From assembly GCF_038039215.1 (NCBI RefSeq), contig NZ_JBBPCL010000001.1, positions 2,232,001 through 2,296,000 of the forward strand: DNA of 64,000 nt, in the 5' to 3' direction. This stretch comes from Pseudonocardia sp. T1-2H (GTDB lineage: Bacteria > Actinomycetota > Actinomycetes > Mycobacteriales > Pseudonocardiaceae). Below, in pieces: positions 35,104 through 44,674 of this stretch. Each line of letters starts with the position of its first letter. Positions within the stretch are counted from its first letter, which is position 1. The notes below the pieces were generated by a model. It did not search any database and was not told where the DNA came from. It saw only the letters and a list, made by a program, of their open reading frames with translations. The translations under genes and the position numbers were made by a program.

Positions 35104-36120
35104 TCACGCCGGCACCCCGTCGGCTGTGCGTCGTGGACCCTGCGCCAACAGCTGCCGCCGGAACGAGTCGACGTCGGCGTGCGCCGGGCTGGTGGTGCGG
35201 AGGAAGTCGAGGAGCGCGCCGGCGAACCGCGCAGGGTGCTCGGAGTGCGGGAAGTGCCCGGTGTCGTCGAAGATCTCGAGGCGGCTCCCGGGCAGCCGGT
35301 CGTGGGCGGCGGTGGTGTGGGCGACGGGGATGACGGCGTCGGCGGTGCCGCCGACGAGGAGGACCGGGATGTTGGCGAGCAGGTAGAGCCTGCCGTTGCC
35401 GTCGAGGCGTTGGCCGGACCAGCTCAGCGCGCTGCGCACGGTCTGGACGAACGCGCCGCGCGCGCCGTCGTCGGCGAAGGAGCTGAGAGCGCGGGACAGT
35501 TCGTCGGCGGCGATCGGTACCCCCGGAACGATGCGGACGGCCCGGTGCGCGAGGTCGGCGACCCTGCGCGGGGTGAGGGCGTTCAGCACCCGGAGCACCG
35601 TCGCGGTGCCGGGTAGGCTCGCGGCACGCAGGGCGATGCTCACGTCCGGGCCGAGCCCGCCGCTGGCGTCGAGGACGAGCCGTTCGGTGAGCTCGGGGAA
35701 CTGGTAGGCGAACTGCATCGCGACGCCACCGCCGAACGAGTGCCCCACCACGGTGGCGCCGTCCAGGTGCAACGCGACGAGGAGGTCGCGCAGGCCGGCG
35801 GCGTAGGCGCCGAGGGAGTAGTCGCCGTTGCGGGGTTTCGCCGATTCCCCGTGGCCGAGCAGGTCCGGTGCGATGACGTGGGCGTGCCGGCCGAGCAGCG
35901 GCAGTACCGGCAGCCAGGTCGCCGAGCTGCTCGCCAGCCCGTGCAGCAGTACCACCGTCGGTCCGCCGCTGCGTTCCCCGGCCTCCAGGAAGGTCACCCG
36001 CTGGTCGTGGAGGGTGATCTCACGGCGGGTGACGGGTACGGCCGGGGGCTGTCGGGTGCAGCGGCGGGTCCGGGGCGCCCCGTCGGGGCGCGCGGGGTCG
36101 GGTCGGGGGAGCAGGGTCAT
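35104..36120 (-). CDS. Alpha/beta-fold hydrolase
   Basis: A 338-aa hydrolase with LLHGLASSSATWLPVL (oxyanion loop), PDLLGHGESAKP, nucleophile elbow VVGHSFGGGVAMQ, the acid in LVGGTADAVIPV and histidine in DDTGHFPHSEHPA. The triad is complete. ATG 36120 is preceded by AAGGAC. A basic, proline-rich leader of about 35 residues precedes the fold. It resembles the hydrolase at 7162-8148 in overall design but not in detail. Substrate unknown; it stands alone on its strand. Confidence 0.87.
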   Translation of the reverse strand: MTLLPRPDPARPDGAPRTRRCTRQPPAVPVTRREITLHDQRVTFLEAGERSGGPTVVLLHGLASSSATWLPVLPLLGRHAHVIAPDLLGHGESAKPRNGDYSLGAYAAGLRDLLVALHLDGATVVGHSFGGGVAMQFAYQFPELTERLVLDASGGLGPDVSIALRAASLPGTATVLRVLNALTPRRVADLAHRAVRIVPGVPIAADELSRALSSFADDGARGAFVQTVRSALSWSGQRLDGNGRLYLLANIPVLLVGGTADAVIPVAHTTAAHDRLPGSRLEIFDDTGHFPHSEHPARFAGALLDFLRTTSPAHADVDSFRRQLLAQGPRRTADGVPA

Positions 36121-36339
36121 GGCGTCCTTCGGGTCGGGGGTGCCGGCCGGTCGGAGGCGACGTCGTCTTCCGCACGGGGTCGAGGGGACAGCGAGCTCGG
36201 GGTGGTGTCGGGAGCGAGGTAGCCGCTCCGCGTGATCGATAGCCCGAGCATCGGCGTTACCCGCGTCACACGCTCCCGGCCGACCCCTGTCGGGGTAGTT
36301 CCCTGTCGAGGGGGCCTCGTTGTGGTGAGGATGGGCGCC

Positions 36340-36720
36340 ATGGACGTCCCCGCGCGAGTCGAGCACGTCACGTACTCGACCTGTCGGCGCGGGTTCGACC
36401 CCCGGGACGCGTACGAGGTGCGGGCGCATTCGCCCGAGGACTGCGGATGCGGGTGCTTTCGGAACAGGCCCCCGTGCTTCTCGTGCCGCCAGCCCTTCTG
36501 CACCTGCACGGTGCACCGACTCACGTCCGCGGTCGTCGTCGCGAGCACACCGACCGTGACCACGGCGGCCCGGCTCCTCTTACCTCGCGCCCACCTGCGC
36601 GCCCCCGCTCAGCGGCGCAGGAGGCGCAGCAGGGCCGGCGGCCGGCCGCCGAAGCCTTCCGCCTCCAGCGCGGCCAGCAGGATTCGTGGCACGTCGCGGA
36701 GCAGCGGGAAGACGAGGTAG
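36340..36720 (+). CDS. Possible small cysteine-rich protein
   Basis: An ATG at 36340 with GAGG about 11 nt upstream opens a frame whose first 75 codons end mostly in G or C and encode a cysteine cluster (DCGCGCFRNRPPCFSCR followed by QPFCTCTVH), which would suit a zinc-binding knot. The C-terminal 40 residues are Arg/Ala-rich and run antisense to the end of the LPG-synthase-like gene (36609 onward), which argues against the full frame. This 488-bp gap between two minus-strand genes otherwise holds only the promoter of the hydrolase. I regard the gene as possible, not established. Confidence 0.22.
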   Translation: MDVPARVEHVTYSTCRRGFDPRDAYEVRAHSPEDCGCGCFRNRPPCFSCRQPFCTCTVHRLTSAVVVASTPTVTTAARLLLPRAHLRAPAQRRRRRSRAGGRPPKPSASSAASRIRGTSRSSGKTR

Positions 36721-38396
36721 CGCGGCGTCCAGGCCGGGGAGAACTTGGCGTTGAACCGGTAGAGGCTGTCGATCTGCCACCAGCGCGAGCCGAGGTGCAG
36801 GAGTCTCGCCCACAGCCGGGTGGCCGGCCCCGCGCCGATGCGCTCGCCACGTTCGAGAGTGGCCCTGAACAGGGCGAAGTTGAGCGACACCCGAGTCACG
36901 CCGAGGCCCTCGGCGGCCCTCATCAGCTCGACGATCATCGCCTCGGTCACCCCGTTCTCGGTGTCCGGGGCGCGGCGCATGAGATCGAGCGACAGGCCGT
37001 CGGCGCCCCAGGGGACGAGCTGGAGCAGCCCGCGGACCCGGTCGCCGGCGCCGTCCGGGCCGTGGGCGGTGACCAGCACGGCGGCGGGGTCCTGCGGCTC
37101 GGCCACCCGGGACAACGCCATGGAGAAGCCGCGTTCGGTGGCGTCCCCGCGCCAGCTCGCGGCGAGCTCGGCGAGGGCGGCCCGCTCGTGGTCGTCGAGC
37201 TCCCCGCAGCGCCGGACGCGCACCGTGTACCCGGCGCGGACGATGCGGGCGTGCGCCTGGCGGACGCCCTTCATCGGGCGGCCGCCGAGGGTGAAGGTGT
37301 CCGTCGACAGGACGGCTTCGTCGCCGAGCTCGAGCGCGTCCAGGCCCGCCTTGGCGTAGGCGGTCGCCCCGCGTTCCGAGCACGCGAGCACCGCCGGGGT
37401 CCAGCCGTGCTCGACGCATTCGGCCAGGTAGGCCTCGATCGCGCCGGGCCATGCTCCGGTGTCGCCGAGCGGGTCGCCGGAGGCCAGCGCGACGCCGGCG
37501 AGCACCCGGTGGGCGACGGCCGCGTGGCCGCCGGGGGCGAGGACCACGGCCTTGTCCGGGCGGAGCGCGAAGTAGCCCAGGGACTCCGGATCGCGGTCCT
37601 TGGCCAGCAGTGCACGGAGCCGTTCGGAGTCCTCCGCGCTCTGCCCCGGACGGGGTTCGGCGGAGCGGAGCAGGTGGTAGCCGGCCACCACGACGGCCAC
37701 GACGCCGAAGGTCAGGCCGACCGTGGCGGTCAGGTCGTCGAGCCAGCGCACCCGGAACTGCACGGGACCGCTGACGCCGACCAGCGACAGCGCCGCGTGG
37801 GTCGCCTCGTCGAGCGCGCCGGGGTGGCCCACGAGCCGTCGGCCGTTGATCGCCAGCAGCAGCCAGACCAGCCCGAACCCGGCCGCCGCGAACTGTACGA
37901 ACAAGGCGGCGGCCCGCACGAGACTGTGCGGATCCGGGCGCGCGACGAACCACCGCCGGGTGAAGAGCAGGGCCGCGCACAGCAGGGCCGCGGCCGCGGC
38001 CGCGATGTACCCGTGCCGGGTCGCGATACCGTGCGTCACGTCGGCGACCGCGATCACCGCCGTGACGACGACGCCCAGCTGCCACGCGCGCCGCTTGCGA
38101 CGGCGCAGCCCGGTGGCCACGAGCAGCAGCCCGACGCCGGCGACCAGGGCGATGACGACACCCGCGAGGCCGATCGTCGGAGGCAGGCCGAGCGAGCTCC
38201 GCAGCTCGGGGCTGAGCATCCGGCGGGGCCCGGGGAACACGGTCGAGACGATGGTCAGCAGGGCGACGAGCCGGGTCGACCACACGACCGTGCGCACGGC
38301 TGCGACGCCGGCGATGCGACGACGGCGGGCGCCCGGATCGGGTGCCTCCGGTGTCCTCCGGCGTGCGTCGGGGGCAGAAGCGTCGGCGCGGGACAT
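36609..38396 (-). CDS. Membrane protein with LPG-synthase C-terminal (DUF2156) domain
   Basis: A 595-aa protein. The N-terminal 240 residues hold about six transmembrane segments; the cytoplasmic C-terminal half is a GNAT-like DUF2156 domain (SLGYFALRPDKAVVLAPGG, SGDPLGDTGAWPGAIEAYL, MRRAPDTENGVTEAMIVEL, FSPAWTPRYLVFP). This is the layout of aminoacyl-phosphatidylglycerol synthases and of the first half of mycobacterial LysX, but no lysyl-tRNA synthetase domain is fused or adjacent. A role in modifying membrane lipids with an amino acid is likely. ATG 38396 follows GGGGAGGTG. Confidence 0.85.
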   Translation of the reverse strand: MSRADASAPDARRRTPEAPDPGARRRRIAGVAAVRTVVWSTRLVALLTIVSTVFPGPRRMLSPELRSSLGLPPTIGLAGVVIALVAGVGLLLVATGLRRRKRRAWQLGVVVTAVIAVADVTHGIATRHGYIAAAAAALLCAALLFTRRWFVARPDPHSLVRAAALFVQFAAAGFGLVWLLLAINGRRLVGHPGALDEATHAALSLVGVSGPVQFRVRWLDDLTATVGLTFGVVAVVVAGYHLLRSAEPRPGQSAEDSERLRALLAKDRDPESLGYFALRPDKAVVLAPGGHAAVAHRVLAGVALASGDPLGDTGAWPGAIEAYLAECVEHGWTPAVLACSERGATAYAKAGLDALELGDEAVLSTDTFTLGGRPMKGVRQAHARIVRAGYTVRVRRCGELDDHERAALAELAASWRGDATERGFSMALSRVAEPQDPAAVLVTAHGPDGAGDRVRGLLQLVPWGADGLSLDLMRRAPDTENGVTEAMIVELMRAAEGLGVTRVSLNFALFRATLERGERIGAGPATRLWARLLHLGSRWWQIDSLYRFNAKFSPAWTPRYLVFPLLRDVPRILLAALEAEGFGGRPPALLRLLRR

Positions 38397-38823
38397 GGGC
38401 ACCTCCCCTGACTCCGGCGACGGTGTCGCCCGCCGCGCCCGGCCCGGGCTGCCGGTCGCCGATCCACCGGACCGCGGATGCGGCGGGGGACCGATCGCGG
38501 CGATCAGCTTCGGCAGGTCCACTCGAGCCGCCGCCGTTTCGCCTCCGAGCACGTGGCCAGACGATGCCATGGTCCACCCGAGCGGGTGTATGCGGTGAGG
38601 GATCGTCCCGTTGCGCCGACCACGTCCGGTTCGCTCGCCGGCCGGTCGTCGAGGGGTTCGCCGCGGCGGAGGGTGAATCGGCGGATCACCGTCGACGGCC
38701 GGGGAGGAACCGCCGGCGCGTGGTTCTGCCGAGTCGAGACGCAGGGCACGGGTTGGTCGCATCAGGCCGGTGCCCCGCCCGGGAGCGACCGGCCACGCTG
38801 GCACCTCAGCGGAGGAGGTGGAG
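38397..38823. other. Divergent intergenic region, no gene seen
   Basis: These 427 bp separate the LPG-synthase-like gene (minus) from the DUF2267 gene (plus). Open frames cross it on both strands but none has a ribosome site, family similarity or consistent codon use. I see no clear promoter hexamers. Confidence 0.3.
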
Positions 38824-39201
38824 ATGAAGTACGACGAGTTCATCGATGCGGTCAGCGAACGCGCCGGCCTGCCGCGCGACGAGGCCGAGTCGCTCACGCA
38901 CGCCGTGATGCGGACGCTCGCGGAGCGCCTGAGCGGCGGCGAGGCCGAGGACCTGCGCGCCCAGCTGCCCAAGGGGCTGCAGGAGGACCTCATCCCGCCG
39001 CAGGAGGAGGCGCAGGGCTTCGACGTCTCGGAGTTCACGCGCCGGGTCGTGCAGCGGTCCGGCATCGACCCGGCGGACGCGGCCGCCGCGACCGCCGCCG
39101 TGCTCTCCGTGCTCCCCGACGCCGTCAGCGCGGGGGAGTTCGACGACGTGCTCAGCCAGCTCGGTCTCGAGTACGCCGCACTGATCGACGCCCAGACGTA
39201 G
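38824..39201 (+). CDS. DUF2267 protein
   Basis: A 125-aa, mostly helical acidic protein beginning MKYDEFIDAVSERAGL, the DUF2267 opening, with the internal repeat-like second half FTRRVVQRSGIDPADAAAA. The LPKGLQEDLIP segment is characteristic. Function is unknown; in actinobacteria these genes often lie near stress genes. ATG 38824 follows GGAGGAGG. The AraC-family gene starts 54 bp downstream. Confidence 0.85.
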   Translation: MKYDEFIDAVSERAGLPRDEAESLTHAVMRTLAERLSGGEAEDLRAQLPKGLQEDLIPPQEEAQGFDVSEFTRRVVQRSGIDPADAAAATAAVLSVLPDAVSAGEFDDVLSQLGLEYAALIDAQT

Positions 39202-39255
39202 CCGGTCGTGCACGCACACCCGTGCCCGGCTCCACCCGGAGGGAGTGAACGGTCG

Positions 39256-40236
39256 ATGGTGGGGACCGCGAACTACATCTCGTTCCACGAGGACGACCTC
39301 GACCACGCGAAGGCCGACGTCGGCCGGGACGGCTCCACGACCCGCCTGGACATGGTGGATCGGGGAACGCCCTACGACGTCCGGTTCGACGGGGTGGAAC
39401 TCGGGGCGGTGAGGGTCGTGCGGTACCGGTCCGGCGGTGCCGTCCGGACCGGTACGTCGGACCTGCAGACCTGCTTCTCCGTCGACCTCCCCGACGCCGG
39501 CGTCAAGCAGGTCGAGCACCGGTCGGAGTCCACCGAGGCGTTCCCCGGCCGCGCGGTGATCTGCCAGGACGTGGGCGACGTCAGCATGACGATCGGCGAC
39601 GGGTACTCCGCCTACACGGTGCGGATCGACCGGGACGCGCTCGACGACACGCTGCTCGAGCTGCTCGGCCATTCGCCCGGCCACCCGCTGGACCCCGAGG
39701 CGGGCATGGACCTGCGGGCTCCCGCCGGCATGCGATGGGCGCGGCTGGTGCAGCTGCTCGCCGCGGCGGCGGCGGCGCGCAGTCCCGTGTTGCGGAACCC
39801 GCTGGTCGCCGCGCCACTGCACGACGCGGTGGTCGAGGGGTTGCTCGTCGCGGCCGACCACCGTGACCGCGACGAGATGGAGCGCCCCGTCCATTCGTGG
39901 TGCATGGAGCCGGTGCACCGGACGACCGAGGCCATGCACGACCAGCCGGAGTACCCGTTCACCCCGGCGCTGCTCGCGCGGGTGAGCGGGGTGAGCGAGC
40001 GTTCCCTGTACGAGGGGTTCCTCCGGCACGTCGGGTGGCCCCCGATGACCTACCTGCGCCGGGTCCGGCTGGAGCGTGCGTACCGCGACCTGCGCGACGG
40101 CTCGGACGACGAGACGTCCGTGGCCGGGGTCGCCGGTCGCTGGGGCTTCGACGACCTGGGCCGGTTCAGCGACGATTACGGGCGCGTCTACGGCCGGTCG
40201 CCGGCGGAGACGCTGCACGCCGGACGTACGGGGTGA
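39256..40236 (+). CDS. AraC-family transcriptional regulator
   Basis: A 326-aa regulator with an N-terminal AraC-binding-like sensor domain (FDGVELGAVRVVRYRSGG) and a C-terminal double helix-turn-helix: FTPALLARVSGVSERSLYEGF and, in the second, VAGRWGFDDLGRFSDDYGRVYG with the family's final RSPAETL. ATG 39256 is chosen as the first start with family similarity; 16 extra codons upstream have none. Its stop overlaps the GTG of the protease gene (GTGA), so it is co-expressed with that gene. The effector is unknown. Confidence 0.88.
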   Translation: MVGTANYISFHEDDLDHAKADVGRDGSTTRLDMVDRGTPYDVRFDGVELGAVRVVRYRSGGAVRTGTSDLQTCFSVDLPDAGVKQVEHRSESTEAFPGRAVICQDVGDVSMTIGDGYSAYTVRIDRDALDDTLLELLGHSPGHPLDPEAGMDLRAPAGMRWARLVQLLAAAAAARSPVLRNPLVAAPLHDAVVEGLLVAADHRDRDEMERPVHSWCMEPVHRTTEAMHDQPEYPFTPALLARVSGVSERSLYEGFLRHVGWPPMTYLRRVRLERAYRDLRDGSDDETSVAGVAGRWGFDDLGRFSDDYGRVYGRSPAETLHAGRTG

Positions 40237-41324
40237 GGACCGTCGATCGCGCCGGGACCGCCACCCTCCGCCGGCCCGGACCGCGGCGCCGCGCGGTGGT
40301 GACCGCCCTGTGCGCCACGGTCGTGGCGGGGACGACGGCCTGCACCACGGCGGGGAACACCCCGTCCGCGCCCGACGTCCCCCCGGCCCGGGTCGCCGAG
40401 CTGCTCGAGCAGGACTACGCCCAGGCCGCGACCCGGGCGCTGCCGTCCGTCGTGGAGATCAGCACCGACAGCGGCCTCGGCTCCGGGGTGGTCTTCGACG
40501 ACGCGGGGCACGTCCTGACCAACGCGCACGTCGTCGGGAACTCGACCAGCTTCCAGGTGCGGCTGCCCTCCGGCACCGCGACCTATCCCGCGACCCTGGT
40601 GGCCTCCTGGCCGCCCGACGACATCGCGGTGATCAAGCTGGTCGGGGCGCCGCCGGCACGGCCCGCCGCCTTCGGCCGGTCGTCGGACCTCGTGGTCGGC
40701 GACATCGTGATCGCGATGGGCAACCCGTTCGGGCTCGACAGCAGCGTGACCGAAGGGGTCGTCTCGGCGCTCGGGCGCACCGTGAGCGAGCCGGCCGGGC
40801 CGAACTCGCCGGGCACCGTGCTGCGCGACGCGATCCAGACCAGCGCACCGATCAACCCGGGGAACAGCGGCGGGGCACTGGTCGACCTGCACGGTGAGGT
40901 CATCGGCATCCCGACCCTGGCCGCCGTGAACCCCGAGGCGGGCGGTGCGGCGCCGGGCATCGGGTTCGCCGTGCCCAGCGACCTGGCCACCGATCTGGCC
41001 CGCCAGATCGTGGACAACGGCAAGGTCGTCGACTCCCGGCGCGCCGCGCTCGGCCTGTCGGCGGTCACGGTCACCGACGCCAACGGGCAGCCCGCCGGTG
41101 TGGGGGTTGCGGCCGTGCAGCCCGGCGGGCCCGCGGCGAACGCCGGCATCCGCGACGGAGACATCATCACCATGATCGACGCGACGGAGGTCAGGAACGC
41201 CCAGCAACTCCAGAAAGCCCTGGCCGAGCACCGCCCGGGCGACGTCGTGCAGGTGACGTTCGTGCGCCCGCCGGGGGGCCCGACGACCGTGCCGGTGACC
41301 CTCGGCGAGCTGCCGAGCGGATGA
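40233..41324 (+). CDS. HtrA/DegP-type serine protease lipoprotein
   Basis: A 363-aa envelope protease. The N-terminus has arginines then ALCATVVAGTTAC, a lipoprotein signal. The trypsin-like domain has GSGVVFDDAGHVLTNAHVV (His), DDIAVIKL (Asp) and INPGNSGGAL (Ser), so the triad is complete. One PDZ domain follows (VQPGGPAANAGIRDGDIIT). It should degrade or refold misfolded proteins outside the membrane. GTG 40233 overlaps the AraC-family stop. It precedes the chaperone operon by 301 bp, both serving protein quality control. Confidence 0.9.
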   Translation: MRTVDRAGTATLRRPGPRRRAVVTALCATVVAGTTACTTAGNTPSAPDVPPARVAELLEQDYAQAATRALPSVVEISTDSGLGSGVVFDDAGHVLTNAHVVGNSTSFQVRLPSGTATYPATLVASWPPDDIAVIKLVGAPPARPAAFGRSSDLVVGDIVIAMGNPFGLDSSVTEGVVSALGRTVSEPAGPNSPGTVLRDAIQTSAPINPGNSGGALVDLHGEVIGIPTLAAVNPEAGGAAPGIGFAVPSDLATDLARQIVDNGKVVDSRRAALGLSAVTVTDANGQPAGVGVAAVQPGGPAANAGIRDGDIITMIDATEVRNAQQLQKALAEHRPGDVVQVTFVRPPGGPTTVPVTLGELPSG

Positions 41325-41625
41325 CCGGCCCGCGATCGACGTCCGGCCCGACCGGCACCGGCCCCGTGGGGCCAACGGCCGCACGAAGGTTGCCCCGCGG
41401 GACCCAATCGCCGCAGCGGCTGCGCTGCCATCGTGTACCTACGGCTCGACCGCCCGCGCGTAGCGCCGGGCACCACCGGCCCTGCAAGGACGCCGTGTGG
41501 ACGGGCCGCCCGAGACCCCGCGACAGAGCGCGAGGGAGACCGAGGGGGACGTCCGGTCCACCTCCCGACCCGACACCCACCCGGCGAACAGGTCGCCGGC
41601 CGACCACTACTCCAGGAGCCCAGCC
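41325..41625. other. Intergenic region upstream of the chaperone operon
   Basis: These 301 bp contain a short inverted repeat GGCCCCGTGGGGCC (41360-41373) that may terminate the protease transcript. I looked for HspR-type HAIR elements, CIRCE elements and SigF/SigH-type promoters and found no convincing match, so how the operon is induced is not visible. Confidence 0.35.
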
Positions 41626-42159
41626 ATGACCGATCAGCCGAGCCCCGGCGGGCCGGCGGTCGCGCGCGGCGCCAGCGGTGCCGCCGCGGAGCCGACCACG
41701 CCGTCCCATGCCCCTGTCCGGCGGGCCATCGCCACCACGACCGACTACGCCGCGGCCGAACGCATCGTCGACCGGTTGGCCGACCTCGACTTCCCGGTCG
41801 AGCGGGTGTCGATCGTCGGGCACGACCTGCAGGTCGTCGAACAGGTCGTCGGCAAGATGACCTGGGGCCGGGCCCTGTGGCGCGGCGCGCTGAGCGGCGC
41901 CGTGCCCGGCGCCCTGATCGGCTGGATCTTCGGTCTGTTCAGCTGGGTCAACCCGCTGATCGCCGGATTGCTGCTCGCGCTGTACGGCCTGATCTTCGGT
42001 GCCGTGATCGGGGCGGTCGTGGGCCTGATCGTCTATGCGATGCAGCACGGGCGGCGGGACTTCTCCTCGGTCTCCGAGATGCGTCCCTCCAGGTACGAGG
42101 TGATGGTCGACGCAGAGGTGGCCGACGAGGCCCTGCGCAAGCTCGAACGGAGGATCTGA
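41626..42159 (+). CDS. YflT/general stress 17M-like membrane protein
   Basis: A 177-aa protein. An N-terminal soluble module ([37 protein letters not shown]) resembles the YflT/17M stress family, followed by two glycine-rich hydrophobic helices (around [13 protein letters not shown] and [18 protein letters not shown]) and a C-terminal strand segment ([17 protein letters not shown]). Function unknown; usually under general-stress sigma control. ATG 41626 follows CCAGGAG. It ends 2 bp before dnaK and is clearly the operon's first gene. Confidence 0.78.
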   Translation: MTDQPSPGGPAVARGASGAAAEPTTPSHAPVRRAIATTTDYAAAERIVDRLADLDFPVERVSIVGHDLQVVEQVVGKMTWGRALWRGALSGAVPGALIGWIFGLFSWVNPLIAGLLLALYGLIFGAVIGAVVGLIVYAMQHGRRDFSSVSEMRPSRYEVMVDAEVADEALRKLERRI

Positions 42160-42161
42160 TC

Positions 42162-44048
42162 ATGGCGCGCGCCGCCGGTATCGACTTGGGCACCACCAAC
42201 TCCGTGATCGCCGCGTGGGAGGGCGGCGAGGCGGACGTCATCCCCAACGCCGAGGGGCAGCGCACGACCCCGTCGGTCGTGGCGTTCACCGACAATGGCG
42301 AGCGGCTGGTCGGCCAGCTGGCCCGCAGGCAGGCGATCCTCAACCCGAAGGGCACGATCTACTCGGTCAAGCGCTTCATCGGGCGCAAGTTCGACGAGAT
42401 CCGCGAGGAGGCCGAGCAGGTCACCTACGACGTGGTGGCGGACGACCAGGGCAACGCGCGGATCAGCGTCCGGGGCAAGCTGTACGCCCCGGAGGAGATC
42501 AGCGCGATGATCCTGCGCAAACTCGCCGACGACGCGGGGCGCCACCTCGGCGAGAAGGTCAACGAGGCCGTCGTCACGGTTCCCGCCTACTTCAACGACG
42601 CCCAGCGGACCGCGACCAGGGACGCCGGGAAGATCGCCGGCCTCGAGGTGCTGCGGATCATCAACGAGCCGACGGCGGCGGCGCTGGCCTACGGGCTGGA
42701 CAAGCAGCAGCACGAGACCGTGCTGGTGTTCGACCTGGGCGGCGGCACGTTCGACGTGAGCATCCTCGACGTCGGCGACGGCGTCGTGGAGGTGCGGGCG
42801 ACGGCCGGTGACACCCACCTCGGCGGCGACGACTTCGACCGGCGGATCGTCGACTACCTGGCCGAGGAGTTCCAGAAGGAGAACCACATCGACCTGCGCA
42901 AGGATCCGCAGGCGCTGCAGCGTCTCTACGAGGCGGCCGAGAAGGCGAAGATCGAGCTGAGCTCGGTGACGCAGACGCAGGTGAACCTGCCGTTCGTCAC
43001 CGCGGACCAGAACGGGCCGAAGCACCTGACGGCGACGCTGATGCGTTCGACGTTCGAACAGATCACCTCGGACCTGATCGAGCGCACGATGGAGCCGGTC
43101 AAGCGGGCCATGTCCGACGCGAAGGTCAGCTCCGACGACATCGACGAGGTCATCCTCGTCGGTGGCTCGACCCGGATCCCCGCCGTCCAGAGCCTCGTGC
43201 GGCGGCTCACCGGCGGCAAGGACCCGAACATGACGGTCAACCCCGACGAGGTCGTCGCGGTCGGCGCGGGGATCCAGGCCGGGGTGCTCAAGGGCGACGT
43301 GTCCGACGTGCTGCTGCTCGACGTCACACCGCTGTCGCTGGGCGTGGAGACCCAGGGCGGCGTGATGACCCGCATCGTGGAACGCAACACCACGATCCCG
43401 GCCCGGCGCGCCGAGACGTTCTCGACCGCCGCGGACAACCAGCCCGCCGTGGACGTCGTGGTGCTGCAGGGCGAGCGGGAGCGCGCGGCCGACAACCGGG
43501 TGCTGGGCCGGTTCCAGCTCACCGACATCCGGCCGGCGCCACGCGGCGAACCCCAGGTGGAGGTGACCCTCGACCTCGACGCCAACGGCATCCTGAACGT
43601 GACGGCCAGGGACAAGGACACCGGCAAGGAACAGGGCATCACCATCTCGGAGAGCTCCAACCTCGAGGCGGGCGAGGTCGACCGGATGGTGCAGGAGGCC
43701 GACCGCAACCGTACGGCGGACCAGGAGCTGCGGCGGGAGATCGACGCGCGCAACGAGCTCGACGCCCTCGCCTACCAGGTGCAGCGCCGGCTCGACGAGC
43801 TCGGCGACGCCGCCCCGCCCCACGAGCGCTCGCGTGCGGAGATGCTGGTGACCGACGCCCGGCAGGCGGTGTCGGACCAGGCGCCGGTCGACCGGGTCCG
43901 CGAGCTGACCGAGGAGCTCCAGGGTGTGCTGGCCGGTCTGCAGGCGGTCTCCGCCGGAGGTGGCCAGCCGGCCGGGGCGAGCGATGAGCGGTCCGAGTCG
44001 TCCGCCTCGGACGACGACGTGATCGACGCCGAGTTCGACCGGAGCTGA
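42162..44048 (+). CDS. dnaK: Hsp70 chaperone DnaK
   Basis: A 628-aa Hsp70. The nucleotide-binding domain has [26 protein letters not shown] and [14 protein letters not shown], all three family signatures. The substrate domain (from about 385) and helical lid end in DDDVIDAEF, the EEVD-like acidic tail of bacterial DnaK. GGAGG precedes ATG 42162. The gene organisation (no HspR, CbpA-type DnaJ, CbpM) suggests it is an additional, stress-specific copy rather than the housekeeping dnaK, which would be elsewhere; this is inference. Confidence 0.97.
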   Translation: MARAAGIDLGTTNSVIAAWEGGEADVIPNAEGQRTTPSVVAFTDNGERLVGQLARRQAILNPKGTIYSVKRFIGRKFDEIREEAEQVTYDVVADDQGNARISVRGKLYAPEEISAMILRKLADDAGRHLGEKVNEAVVTVPAYFNDAQRTATRDAGKIAGLEVLRIINEPTAAALAYGLDKQQHETVLVFDLGGGTFDVSILDVGDGVVEVRATAGDTHLGGDDFDRRIVDYLAEEFQKENHIDLRKDPQALQRLYEAAEKAKIELSSVTQTQVNLPFVTADQNGPKHLTATLMRSTFEQITSDLIERTMEPVKRAMSDAKVSSDDIDEVILVGGSTRIPAVQSLVRRLTGGKDPNMTVNPDEVVAVGAGIQAGVLKGDVSDVLLLDVTPLSLGVETQGGVMTRIVERNTTIPARRAETFSTAADNQPAVDVVVLQGERERAADNRVLGRFQLTDIRPAPRGEPQVEVTLDLDANGILNVTARDKDTGKEQGITISESSNLEAGEVDRMVQEADRNRTADQELRREIDARNELDALAYQVQRRLDELGDAAPPHERSRAEMLVTDARQAVSDQAPVDRVRELTEELQGVLAGLQAVSAGGGQPAGASDERSESSASDDDVIDAEFDRS

Positions 44049-44058
44049 GGGCGCAGCG

Positions 44059-44670
44059 ATGACAGCCCAGCGACCCGAGAGCCCCGGGCCCCCGCTCTCC
44101 GCCGAGCAGCGCTCATCAGACGAACCGGCCCGGCAGGAACCGCCGGGGTCGGAGGCCACGGCCTCCGACCCCGGCGGGGCTGACGGGACGGGGCAGCGGC
44201 CGGACGGCCGGGAGACCGCGGCCGCGGCGGGGTCGGCCCCGGCCGAGTTGGAGGACCGCTGGAGGCGCACCGCCGCGGACCTGGACAACCTCCGCAAGCG
44301 CTACCAGCGCGACCTCACGCGGGAGCGCGGCGCCGAGCGCGACCGGGTGGCGGCGGCGTTCCTCCCCGTCCTGGACAACATCGACCTGGCGCTGCGGCAC
44401 GCAGAGGCCGATCCGTCGTCGATCGTCGAGGGCATCCGGGCGGTCCGTGAGCAGGCGATGGCGCTGCTGTCGGGGCTCGGCTACCCCCGTCAGGAGGAGT
44501 CCGGCGTGCCGTTCGACCCGGCGCGGCACGAGGTGGTCGGCGTCGTCGCGCCCGAGGACGCGAACGTCCCGCCGGGTGCGGTCGCGGCGGTCGTGCGGCC
44601 CGGCTACGGGGCTCCGGACCGCCAGCTGCGGCCGGCGTCGGTGACCGTCACCAGGGCCTCGGGGGACTGA
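44059..44670 (+). CDS. grpE: Nucleotide exchange factor GrpE
   Basis: A 203-aa GrpE. The N-terminal 65 residues are acidic and disordered, then a long coiled coil ([20 protein letters not shown]) and the beta-rich head with [14 protein letters not shown] and [15 protein letters not shown]. It speeds ADP release from DnaK. It follows dnaK by 10 bp and precedes the DnaJ-type gene by 4 bp. The dimer-stabilising coiled coil looks complete. Confidence 0.93.
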   Translation: MTAQRPESPGPPLSAEQRSSDEPARQEPPGSEATASDPGGADGTGQRPDGRETAAAAGSAPAELEDRWRRTAADLDNLRKRYQRDLTRERGAERDRVAAAFLPVLDNIDLALRHAEADPSSIVEGIRAVREQAMALLSGLGYPRQEESGVPFDPARHEVVGVVAPEDANVPPGAVAAVVRPGYGAPDRQLRPASVTVTRASGD

Positions 44671-44674
44671 GCGC

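Noticed and set aside
36387..36404. GCGGGTTCGACCCCCGG, resembling a tRNA T-arm
   Set aside because: No acceptor stem, D-arm or anticodon arm can be paired at the right distances, so no tRNA is present.
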